Source: F23-B02 sp963629425 (GTDB lineage: Bacteria > Bacillota > Clostridia > Oscillospirales > Oscillospiraceae). From it: DNA of 29,185 bases. The DNA is taken from the NCBI GenBank assembly GCA_963629425.1, contig CAVGIU010000010.1, forward strand, positions 1 through 29,185, given 5' to 3'. A program made the position numbers and the translations under genes. A model generated the notes under the pieces. The model was not told where the DNA came from and did no database searches. It saw only the letters and a program-made list of their open reading frames with translations. Every line of letters begins with the position of its first letter. Positions within the stretch are counted from its first letter, which is position 1. This document shows, piece by piece, positions 7,066 through 14,071 of the stretch.

Positions 7066-8817
7066 ATGGAAGAAAATAAGTACACTTTTGAAAATCCCGA
7101 GTTTAAAGACACTTATCGTCATACCACAAGCCATATCCTCGCCCAGGCCGTAAAGCGCCTCTATCCCGAGGTGAAGCTGGCTATCGGCCCGGCTATCGAG
7201 AACGGCTTTTATTATGACTTTGACGCTCCGTTTGCAATAACTCCCGAGATCCTTGAAAAAATCGAGGCAGAGATGCGCAAGATCTGCAAGGAGAAGATAA
7301 AGCTTGAAAGATTCGAGCTTCCGCGCGAGGAAGCAATAAAATTTATGGAAGAGCGCGAAGAACCGTATAAGGTCGAGCTCATAAACGATCTGCCCGAGGA
7401 CGCCGTCATTTCCTTCTATAAGCAGGGCGACTTCACGGATCTCTGCGCAGGTCCGCATCTTGATTCCACCGGCAGAGTTAAGGGCAATGCCATAAAGCTC
7501 ACATCCTGCACCGGTGCATACTGGCGCGGCGACTCCAACCGCAAGATGCTCCAGCGCGTTTACGGCACCTGCTTTATGAAAAAGGACGAGCTCGACGCGT
7601 ATCTTGCACGTATTGAAGAGGCTAAAAAGCGCGATCACCGCAAGCTCGGCAAGGAGCTCGGCCTGTTCATGCTCACCGAGGAAGGCCCCGGCTTCCCCTT
7701 CTTCCTGCCCAAGGGCATGGTTCTTAAAAACACGCTTATAGACTACTGGCGCGAGATACACAAAAAGTACGGCTACGTTGAGGTCTCGACCCCGATGATA
7801 CTCAACCGCCAGCTTTGGGAGACCTCCGGCCACTGGTTCCACTATAAAGAGAATATGTACACCACGCTCATTGACGGCGAGGACTTTGCGATAAAGCCCA
7901 TGAACTGCCCCGGCGGCATGCTCGTTTACAAATCCGAGCCGCACTCTTACCGTGACCTGCCCCTGCGCGTGGGCGAGCTCGGCCTCGTTCACCGCCATGA
8001 GCTTTCCGGCGCTCTGCACGGACTGTTCCGCGTAAGATGCTTCACTCAGGACGATGCCCATATCTTCATGACATGGGATCAGATGAAGGACGAGATCAAG
8101 AACGTCGTTAAGCTTTTCGACGAGGTATATTCGCTCTTTGGCCTGCCCTATGAGATCGAGCTGAGCACCATGCCCGACGATCACATGGGCGACGAGAAAG
8201 ACTGGGAATTTGCGCAGAACACCCTTAAGGAAGCTATCACCGAGATGGGTAAGCGCTTTGTTATAAACGAGGGCGACGGCGCGTTCTACGGCCCGAAGCT
8301 CGACTTCCACCTTGAGGACAGCCTCGGACGTACCTGGCAGTGCGGCACGATCCAGCTCGATATGCAGCTGCCCGAGAGATTTGAACTCGAGTATGTCGGA
8401 GCGGACGGCGAGAAACATCGCCCCGTCATGATCCACCGTGTCGTGTTCGGCTCGATTGAGCGTTTCATCGGCGTTATCACCGAGCATTTTGCCGGTGCGT
8501 TCCCGACCTGGCTGGCACCTGTTCAGGTCAAGGTCATGCCGATAACCGACCGTGTTGACGATTATGCAAAGTATATCGCAAAGCGCCTGGATAAGCAGGG
8601 CTTCCGCGTCGAGACCGATCTGCGCAACGAGAAAATCGGCTATAAGATCCGCGAGGCGCAGACTCAGAAGATACCCTATATGATCATTGTCGGCGATAAG
8701 GAGGCTGAAAACGGCACTATCTCCGTGCGCACCCGCGCCGGTGGAGACGAGGGCAGCATGCAGGTAGAGGACTTCATCGCAAAGCTTAAGGAAGAGGTCT
8801 CCTCCCGCGCAAGATAA
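7066..8817 (+). CDS. thrS: Threonyl-tRNA synthetase lacking the N-terminal TGS domain
   Basis: This class II aminoacyl-tRNA synthetase joins threonine to tRNA-Thr. At 583 residues it is about 55-60 shorter than the usual bacterial enzyme, because the N-terminal TGS domain is absent. The protein begins almost directly in the editing domain, with the HxxxH pair H19 and H23 in HTTSHILA. Then come the catalytic core with the zinc-cysteine motif MNCPGGM, motif 2 around VHRHELSGALHGLFRVR, motif 3 in the stretch ending GSIERFIG, and the anticodon-binding domain at the C-terminus. AAAGGAG precedes the ATG by about nine bases and no longer in-frame start exists, since the T-box terminator lies just upstream. 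It is regulated by the T-box leader and followed by its own terminator. Confidence 0.97.
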   Translation: MEENKYTFENPEFKDTYRHTTSHILAQAVKRLYPEVKLAIGPAIENGFYYDFDAPFAITPEILEKIEAEMRKICKEKIKLERFELPREEAIKFMEEREEPYKVELINDLPEDAVISFYKQGDFTDLCAGPHLDSTGRVKGNAIKLTSCTGAYWRGDSNRKMLQRVYGTCFMKKDELDAYLARIEEAKKRDHRKLGKELGLFMLTEEGPGFPFFLPKGMVLKNTLIDYWREIHKKYGYVEVSTPMILNRQLWETSGHWFHYKENMYTTLIDGEDFAIKPMNCPGGMLVYKSEPHSYRDLPLRVGELGLVHRHELSGALHGLFRVRCFTQDDAHIFMTWDQMKDEIKNVVKLFDEVYSLFGLPYEIELSTMPDDHMGDEKDWEFAQNTLKEAITEMGKRFVINEGDGAFYGPKLDFHLEDSLGRTWQCGTIQLDMQLPERFELEYVGADGEKHRPVMIHRVVFGSIERFIGVITEHFAGAFPTWLAPVQVKVMPITDRVDDYAKYIAKRLDKQGFRVETDLRNEKIGYKIREAQTQKIPYMIIVGDKEAENGTISVRTRAGGDEGSMQVEDFIAKLKEEVSSRAR

Positions 8818-8821
8818 TATG

Positions 8822-8851
8822 AAAAAAGCCGGCCGGAAGGTCGGCTTTTTT
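8822..8851 (+). terminator. Intrinsic terminator after thrS
   Basis: AAAAAAGCCGGCC (8822-8834) pairs with GGTCGGCTTTTTT (8839-8851) around GGAA, ending in six T. The A-run and T-run would let it work in both directions. Confidence 0.92.
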
Positions 8852-8864
8852 GAAAGGATGAGCT

Positions 8865-9344
8865 ATGAAATTACTCTTTAAGCAGCGATTTTTTTCGTGG
8901 CTTGACAGCTATGATATCTACGACGAGGCCGGGAACACCGTCTTTACCGTTGAGGGCAAGCTCGGCTGGGGGCATGTTCTGCATGTGCTCGACCGCGACG
9001 GAAGACACATCGGAACGGTGCGCGAGCGCGTTCTCACGTTTTTTGAGCCCAAGTTTGAGATATACCGCGGTGATGATGAATACATCGGTTGCATAACAAA
9101 GCGACTTACCTTATTTAAGCAGCAATTCGACATTGATTTTAACGGCTGGCAGGTCGACGGCGATTTTTGGGCCTGGGATTACATCGTCAAAGGTCCGCAC
9201 GGCGAGGCGATAGCGACGATAACAAAGGAGCTGCTTAACTGGACGGATACCTATTCCATAGATGTGATCGATCCGGACAACGCCCTTTGCGTTCTCATGC
9301 TTGTTCTCGCTATCGACGCGGAAAAATGCAGCAGCGGCAGTTAA
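8865..9344 (+). CDS. LURP-one-related (Tubby C-like) family protein
   Basis: This 159-residue protein is a repeated beta-strand pattern with the family's alternation of short strand motifs: SYDIYDEAGNTVFTVEG, HVLDRDGRHIGTVRE, KFEIYRGDDEYIGCI, FDIDFNGWQVDGDFWAWDY, and IATITKELLNWTDTYSIDV. This is the 12-strand barrel fold of the LURP-one/YxjI family, related to Tubby and scramblases. Bacterial members have no agreed function. There is no signal peptide. A near-C-terminal hydrophobic segment (ALCVLMLVLAID) matches the helix that fills the barrel in this fold. The start ATG follows GAAAGGATG. The gene stands alone between two terminator regions. Confidence 0.8.
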   Translation: MKLLFKQRFFSWLDSYDIYDEAGNTVFTVEGKLGWGHVLHVLDRDGRHIGTVRERVLTFFEPKFEIYRGDDEYIGCITKRLTLFKQQFDIDFNGWQVDGDFWAWDYIVKGPHGEAIATITKELLNWTDTYSIDVIDPDNALCVLMLVLAIDAEKCSSGS

Positions 9345-9353
9345 ATATAATGC

Positions 9354-9377
9354 AAAAAAGCTCCCCATAGGGGAGCT
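9354..9377. terminator. Palindromic hairpin, copy 1 of a 24-bp repeat
   Basis: AGCTCCCC (9359-9366) and GGGGAGCT (9370-9377) form an 8-bp stem with an ATA loop. A run of six A precedes it but no T-run follows on the plus strand, so the U-tract would be on the minus-strand transcript. The same 24 bases recur at 9603-9626. Confidence 0.65.
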
Positions 9378-9602
9378 CAGACTTTCAAAGAACCTATGTT
9401 GCAGAGGAAAAGCATCCGCGCAGCAGGGGAGCGCGAGGGGGCAAAGGCCCCACTCGCAATTGGATTATAGCCATCAAAAACGCCTGATTTATCAGGCTTT
9501 TTGACGAGCGTAGCGAGATTTTTCGTGAAGCGCAAGCTTCACAAAAAATTTGGCGTTTTTGAAGCGTGCAAAAAAGTCACAGACTTTTTTGACACGCTGC
9601 GT
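9378..9602. other. Hairpin-rich intergenic block, no gene recognised
   Basis: This spacer has no convincing coding frame but four strong dyads. GCGAGGGGGC pairs with GCCCC-A-CTCGC at 9433-9457 (AAAG loop). GCCTGAT/ATCAGGC at 9482-9497 is followed by five T. GTGAAGC/GCTTCAC at 9525-9542 has a GCAA tetraloop. AGCGTG plus AAAAAAGTC pairs with GACTTTTTT plus CACGCT at 9563-9598. It may be a small structured RNA, a decayed mobile repeat or stacked terminators; sequence alone does not decide. Confidence 0.5.
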
Positions 9603-9631
9603 AAAAAAGCTCCCCATAGGGGAGCTTTTTT
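9603..9631. terminator. Bidirectional terminator, copy 2 of the 24-bp repeat
   Basis: AAAAAAGCTCCCC (9603-9615), ATA, GGGGAGCTTTTTT (9619-9631) is perfectly symmetrical, with an A-run and a T-run, so it can end transcripts from both strands. It closes the minus-strand nitroreductase operon, whose stop is at 9643. Confidence 0.93.
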
Positions 9632-9642
9632 GCTGTTTAAGA

Positions 9643-10161
9643 TCAGATTTTGAACACGCGGCCGTCGCGCACGGGCTTTGCTTCGGGCTTTTCGCCGGCG
9701 GGATAGCCGAGGATGCAGTGGCCGACGCCGATATACTCATCGCCGATGCCGACGTTGCGCAGTATCTCGCGCGCCTCGGGCATCTCGAACACTTCCTTAG
9801 CCCTGTTTATCCAGCAAGAGCCGAGGCCGAGAGCGTGTGCCGCGTTCATGAGATTTCCGAGAACGAGGCTGCCGTCCTCGACGTGCGTGGGGATGTTGCG
9901 GTCAGCCAGCACGACGATGACCGTCGGTGCGCCGTAAAACGGGTCTATGTCCTTGCCCATAACGCGGGCGTTCAACTTCGACAGCAGCTGTATCGTTGCC
10001 GTATCCTGCACAACGAGCAGCACAGTCGGCTGACGGTTCATAGCAGACGGAGCGGCAAGACCGGCCTTCAGAACGCCATTTAGCTCGGCGTCCGATATCT
10101 GTTCGGACTTATATGCCCTTATGCTTCTGCGTGTGAGGAGATCCTCCAAAGTTTTATTCAT
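9643..10161 (-). CDS. Nitroreductase-family FMN oxidoreductase
   Basis: This 172-residue protein has the N-terminal signature LLTRRSIRAYKSEQIS, the APSAMNRQP loop, a central LGNLMNAAHALGLGSCWI helix and the C-terminal ILGYPAGEKPEAKP. These are the FMN-contact segments of the nitroreductase fold. Such enzymes use NAD(P)H to reduce nitro compounds, quinones or flavins; the natural substrate here cannot be told. ATG at 10161 is chosen over the ATG at 10167 because GAGGG lies eight bases before it but only two or three before the other. The longer in-frame extension reads through the upstream gene in another frame and is not real. The start overlaps the upstream gene's stop by 8 bases. It is the last gene of the operon, with a terminator right after. 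Confidence 0.92.
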   Translation of the reverse strand: MNKTLEDLLTRRSIRAYKSEQISDAELNGVLKAGLAAPSAMNRQPTVLLVVQDTATIQLLSKLNARVMGKDIDPFYGAPTVIVVLADRNIPTHVEDGSLVLGNLMNAAHALGLGSCWINRAKEVFEMPEAREILRNVGIGDEYIGVGHCILGYPAGEKPEAKPVRDGRVFKI

Positions 10162-10549
10162 TGTCATCGCCCTCAATGTCGTAGAACTCGGCGTACTCGC
10201 CGCCGTTTTTTCCGGCTTCGACCGCTGCTTTTGCAGCCTCGAGCTCCTCGCGCATTTTTTCAATGCGATCGTCCATCGCCTTAAGCTCCTCGAAAAGGGG
10301 AGCGTAGCGCTCGTCGGGGTTATCGCGGTTTTCGTCGTAGCAGAGTCTGCCGATCTCGATAAAGACCTTGTTCTGCTCCTCAAGCTCGCCGTTTATCTGG
10401 AGACTGAGCTTTGCTATGTTCGCGTAGCAGCGCGCAGTTGTGCTGCCCTTGTCGTAAGCCTCTTTCAGACTGCCGCTTTCGACATAGTCCTTCGCCTTCT
10501 TGGTGACGCTGTTGAGAGTTCCCTTGAGTATGCTTTTGTAATCTGCCAT
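10154..10549 (-). CDS. Small charged helical protein of unknown function
   Basis: I do not recognise a named family. The 131-residue product starts MADYKSILKGTLNSVTKK and has no signal peptide or membrane segment. The middle (LSLQINGELEEQNKVFIEIGRLCYDEN) and the stretch DRIEKMREELEAAKAAVEAGK look like long helices with coiled-coil character. The C-terminus is very acidic (IEGDDNE). Similar short proteins with an ELEExxKxxxEIGRLxYxxN core occur in Clostridia, where I recall them only as hypothetical. The start at 10549 is set by AAAGGAG eight to nine bases upstream, located in the last codons of lgt; the extension to 10594 is unlikely. It lies 4 bases from lgt and overlaps the nitroreductase start. 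Confidence 0.8.
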   Translation of the reverse strand: MADYKSILKGTLNSVTKKAKDYVESGSLKEAYDKGSTTARCYANIAKLSLQINGELEEQNKVFIEIGRLCYDENRDNPDERYAPLFEELKAMDDRIEKMREELEAAKAAVEAGKNGGEYAEFYDIEGDDNE

Positions 10550-10553
10550 GATG

Positions 10554-11447
10554 TTAGCTCCTTTCCTGCCCGTCGGGATTTTTCGCCCGCTCACTGCGGT
10601 TTACGAAAAGCTCGTCGGGCGAATGCCTTTTTCTTGTGTTTATTATGAGAATGGCCGCAGCGGTCAGCGCACTTACGATCGCCAAAAGCTGCGATACGCG
10701 GATATCGGTGGCGCCTATATACAGACTGTCGGTGCGCAGACCCTCGACCCAGGCTCTGCCCATGCCGTACCACAGAACATACAGCCAGGTGAATTGCCCG
10801 TCATATTTCCTCGCGCCGCGGCGCAGAAGTATGTACAGGATGATGAGCCCTGCGAAGTTCCACAGGCTCTCGTACAAAAATGTCGGGTGGACATACACCG
10901 TGACACCGTCGGCCGTTGTGAGCCCCATGCGGCAGAAAATGTCCGTTTCTACGCCGAAGGCCTCGCGGTTAATGAAGTTTCCCCAGCGACCGATGGCCTG
11001 ACCGATGAGCAGGCCGAACGCGGCAAGATCGCCCAGCGCGAGCACGGGGATCTTTTTCTTTTTGCAGACTAAAACTCCGGTTATAACGCCCACGATTATG
11101 CCGCCGTAGATGGCAAGTCCGCCGTCGCGCACGGAGAATATCTCCGAGGGATTTGCGATGAAATAGTCGAGCTTAAACAGAACATAGTACAGTCTTGCGC
11201 CGATTATGCAGGTTGGTATAAGCCAAATGACGAAGTCGAAAAGATCATCGGACGTAAGCCCGAATTTCGACGCCTGCTTTGCGCAGAACAATGCCGCAAG
11301 GATAAAACCCAGGGCGATTATCGCACCGTAAAAGTATACCTCGAAGCCGAAAACCGTGAAGCTGTAGGGGGGATCGATGCTCCAACCCCCCAGCATGGGA
11401 AAGCTTATCGCTGCGTCGCGCAGCATGGTTGCAGTGAGAAAATTCAT
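10554..11447 (-). CDS. lgt: Prolipoprotein diacylglyceryl transferase
   Basis: Lgt moves diacylglycerol from phosphatidylglycerol to the lipobox cysteine of prelipoproteins, the first step of lipoprotein maturation in the cytoplasmic membrane. The 297-residue protein has about seven hydrophobic segments and the family signature GRWGNFINREAFG at 133-145 (usual form GRIGNFINGELFG). HPTFLYESLWN follows at 167-177, another conserved block. The C-terminus is a short polar tail. The ribosome binding site is weak (AAAGG about 12 bases upstream). With the start only seven bases after the ymfH stop, translational coupling is likely. An alternative start at 11426 (MLRDAA) has no better site. Confidence 0.96.
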   Translation of the reverse strand: MNFLTATMLRDAAISFPMLGGWSIDPPYSFTVFGFEVYFYGAIIALGFILAALFCAKQASKFGLTSDDLFDFVIWLIPTCIIGARLYYVLFKLDYFIANPSEIFSVRDGGLAIYGGIIVGVITGVLVCKKKKIPVLALGDLAAFGLLIGQAIGRWGNFINREAFGVETDIFCRMGLTTADGVTVYVHPTFLYESLWNFAGLIILYILLRRGARKYDGQFTWLYVLWYGMGRAWVEGLRTDSLYIGATDIRVSQLLAIVSALTAAAILIINTRKRHSPDELFVNRSERAKNPDGQERS

Positions 11448-11454
11448 AGGTTTA

Positions 11455-12732
11455 TCACGCCTTTACGGGGTTAATGACGCTCATGGCGAGCCTGTCGGGA
11501 GTCATGAAGGCCTTGAGGAAAGCCTCGCACTCATTCTTTTCTACGCTCTCGAGCACTTCATATGCGTCCAGCGCGCAGTAGCCGCCGAAAACGCCGTCGG
11601 CAAGCGAGAGACACAGATTGTCAAAATCCTCAAGTCCACGCAGGCGCGAGCCGAAGGACGCACGCTTTGCCGTTTCGAAAACAGCCTCGTCGATGCCGTT
11701 TTTAAAAACCTCAGCAAGCTCGGAGTTTATCTCGTCGATCACCTTTTGGGGAGACATGCTCTCACCGCCGAGCATGATCGTCGCCGTTCCGGCGGTGTAG
11801 TCTATCTCATAGTCATAGTCGCGGTTGAGCGTACCGTCGGCGTACAGCCTGTTATAAAACGCGGCCGAGGTGCCGAACACCGTGCGCAGCGCGAGCTGAG
11901 CGACTATCTTCTGCCGCAGCAGTGTGCCGCCGTCATGCGCGGGAGTGACCTTTGCACCGATGAGAAACTGCGGCGCGGAGACCTCCATCTGCTCCTCGTT
12001 ATAGCTTTTTATCGGCTTTTCAGACTCGGGAGATCCCATGTCCGCCTTCGGGATCTCCGCCTTTTCGCGCGGGAGCAGCTCGTCGGCGATGGCGAATATC
12101 TTTTCCGGATCGCAGTCTCCCGCGACGCACAGCGTCATGTTCGACGGCGCGTAAAAGGCCTTATGGCAATTGTAAAGCGTCTCGGCGGTAATCTCGGCAA
12201 TGCTCTCTATGCTGCCGGCGACCTGATCGCGTATTGGATTGTGCTCATACAGCATACGCATGAGCCTGTTATACACGACATAGCCGGGGTTATCCTCGAC
12301 CATGCAGATCTCCTGACCGATGATGCCCTGCTCCTTGTCGACCGTCTCCTGCGTGAAGTACGGGGTGGAGACAAATTTTAAAAGCATGCGCAGGTTTTCT
12401 TCAAAGCCCGAGGTGCAGTCGAAAAAGTACGCGGTCATGCCGCTTGAGGTAAAGGCGTTCGGCTGTGCGCCGTTTGCGGAAAGCACGCTGAGTGCATTGT
12501 CGCCGTCGGGCATGTCGAACATCTTATGCTCGAGAAAATGCGCGACTCCTGCGGGGGTATCGTGCATCACACCGCCAAGGGAAAAGCGCCTGTGCGCTCC
12601 GCCGTAATTCGTCGCAAAAACAGCGTAGGAAAGCTGAAAGCCGGGCTTTGTGACGACGTTTATCGTAAGCCCGTTTTTGAGCTGGCCGGAGTACAGATCT
12701 TCGCCGATCTTTTCGTATCTTTTATGCTTCAT
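11455..12732 (-). CDS. ymfH: M16-family zinc metallopeptidase, YmfH-type
   Basis: This 425-residue, insulinase-like protein has two M16 domains. The inverted zinc motif HFLEH is at residues 65-69, with a third ligand expected at E141 in GQEICMVED, the usual 70-odd residues downstream. It is therefore expected to be catalytically competent. In Bacillus the paired products YmfF and YmfH are needed for the 5-aminopentanol modification of elongation factor P; that link is known from the family and not visible here. GTG 12747 would be a longer start, but GGAGG seven bases before ATG 12732 makes 12732 the better choice. It overlaps the ymfF stop by 11 bases, so the two are surely co-translated. Confidence 0.93.
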   Translation of the reverse strand: MKHKRYEKIGEDLYSGQLKNGLTINVVTKPGFQLSYAVFATNYGGAHRRFSLGGVMHDTPAGVAHFLEHKMFDMPDGDNALSVLSANGAQPNAFTSSGMTAYFFDCTSGFEENLRMLLKFVSTPYFTQETVDKEQGIIGQEICMVEDNPGYVVYNRLMRMLYEHNPIRDQVAGSIESIAEITAETLYNCHKAFYAPSNMTLCVAGDCDPEKIFAIADELLPREKAEIPKADMGSPESEKPIKSYNEEQMEVSAPQFLIGAKVTPAHDGGTLLRQKIVAQLALRTVFGTSAAFYNRLYADGTLNRDYDYEIDYTAGTATIMLGGESMSPQKVIDEINSELAEVFKNGIDEAVFETAKRASFGSRLRGLEDFDNLCLSLADGVFGGYCALDAYEVLESVEKNECEAFLKAFMTPDRLAMSVINPVKA

Positions 12733-14020
12733 CGCTGTCCTCCTCACCGTTTCCGCGCAGGTAATACACTGCGTCGGGCACTACGCTGCGCGCTATCTCA
12801 ACAACCGCGTCGAGCTCGACGCATTCGACTGCCGCAGCAAGCTCATCGGGGCTGAGATCGAGTCCGTCGATGGTATTTGCAAGGTAAAAGCCCTCGAGGT
12901 TATACTGCGAATCTAAAATTGCACGCAGATCCGACGCGACGCTTTTTTTCGCAGCAAGCAGCTCGTCGGAATCTATCTCGCCTCGCCTTACGGCCTCAAG
13001 CTGAGCTTCTATCTCTGTTTTAGCGGCATCAAATTTATCAAAATCAACGCCCGAGGAGACGATCATTAGTCCCTTATGCAAATCAACGAGCGAGCTTGCG
13101 TAGTAGCAAAGTGAGAGCTTCTCACGCACGTTCATGAAAAGCTTTGAGGTCACGCAGCCGCCGAACACGGCGTTGAATACATATATCGCCGCGATGTCGA
13201 AATCATCCATGCACTCGCCGAGGCGGTAACCCATGACGAGCTTGCCCTGAGTGACACTCAGCTCATCGGAAAATTCGCGTACATTCTCCTCAACGGAGTT
13301 CATGCGTATATCCGTTCCGATATCGTAATCTATCTCTCCCCTCGGCATTCCGCTGAGAGCGTCCGAGAGCTTTTCGGCAACGAAATCCGCGCCGAGGCTT
13401 CCGCAGTAGAATATCTCAATGGGGGAGGTCATTATTAGAGTGCGATAGTGCTTTGTGAGCTTCTGATAGTAAATGCTCTCTGCCGTTTCCTCCGTGCCGA
13501 GGCGCGAAATGGCGAAGGGCTCATAGCAGCACATCTGCTCGATGAGCCTTTGCAGCGCCCACGAGCGCTTATCGTTGAGCCTGCCTCTTATGCTGTCGAG
13601 AAGCTTTTCTTTCTCACTTTCGACATAGTCGGGGAGGAAAAGCCCGCCCTTTGTGCAGGGCGTGAGCAGTATCTCACCGCAGAGGTTTGCGTTTTTCTCG
13701 AAAACTTCGCTGCCGTCGGGCAGGTATTTATCGTCGGCAAAGCTCGCGAGAAAGCCTACGCACTGTATCTCGCCGATCTTGCGGACGACGGGCTCGATAT
13801 AGCTGCCGTACAGTCCGTCAAGTTCGGCGGCGAGCGTCTGCATATCCGTATGATATCTGCTGCCGCGGCGAAGAACGTATGGGATGAGTGCGTTTTGTGC
13901 CGCGGTTTCGCGGTCGAGCTGAGTCAGCAGACTTATGCTCAGGCAGCCGGTCTTGAATTTGTCGCCCTGAAGCGCGGTGAGCCACACGCCGGGGAGGATT
14001 TCTTTCCTGATAGTCTCCAT
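12722..14020 (-). CDS. ymfF: M16-like protein without the zinc motif, YmfF-type
   Basis: This 432-residue M16-fold protein lies directly before ymfH. The region where an active peptidase has HxxEH reads NALIPYVLRRGSRYHT, so the zinc ligands are missing and the subunit should be inactive. This is the normal state of YmfF, which likely pairs with the active YmfH like other M16 heterodimers. Later segments (LGECMDDFDIAAIYVFNAVFGG, LFMNVREKLSLCYYAS) match the conserved C-terminal half, including the R-Y pair that helps catalysis in trans in M16 dimers. AAAGGAGGT precedes the ATG by about seven bases. It is first in the five-gene operon; a weak promoter (CTGAAA, 17 bases, TATTAT) can be drawn in the 51-base gap and the end of the neighbouring gene. 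Confidence 0.9.
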   Translation of the reverse strand: METIRKEILPGVWLTALQGDKFKTGCLSISLLTQLDRETAAQNALIPYVLRRGSRYHTDMQTLAAELDGLYGSYIEPVVRKIGEIQCVGFLASFADDKYLPDGSEVFEKNANLCGEILLTPCTKGGLFLPDYVESEKEKLLDSIRGRLNDKRSWALQRLIEQMCCYEPFAISRLGTEETAESIYYQKLTKHYRTLIMTSPIEIFYCGSLGADFVAEKLSDALSGMPRGEIDYDIGTDIRMNSVEENVREFSDELSVTQGKLVMGYRLGECMDDFDIAAIYVFNAVFGGCVTSKLFMNVREKLSLCYYASSLVDLHKGLMIVSSGVDFDKFDAAKTEIEAQLEAVRRGEIDSDELLAAKKSVASDLRAILDSQYNLEGFYLANTIDGLDLSPDELAAAVECVELDAVVEIARSVVPDAVYYLRGNGEEDSDEA

Positions 14021-14071
14021 GGCACGACCTCCTTTGAATCTGTTTTATAATAAATCAGTATAACATACTTT

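Noticed and set aside
7030..8487. A 485-codon minus-strand frame opposite thrS
   Set aside because: It lies antisense to an unmistakable ThrS and runs through the T-box terminator. Low-complexity L/A/V/E-rich composition is typical of shadows in this GC-biased genome.
9378..9602. CRISPR array or tRNA in the hairpin-rich spacer
   Set aside because: There are no regularly spaced repeats and no cloverleaf with a conserved T-arm. The dyads differ in sequence from each other.
10162..10383. N-terminal extension of the nitroreductase up to 10383
   Set aside because: The extra residues are an Arg/Ser-rich out-of-frame reading of the upstream gene. GAGGG before ATG 10161 sets the start.
11377..12381. 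A 334-codon plus-strand frame opposite lgt and ymfH
   Set aside because: It crosses two well-supported minus-strand genes and has no motif or ribosome binding site of its own.
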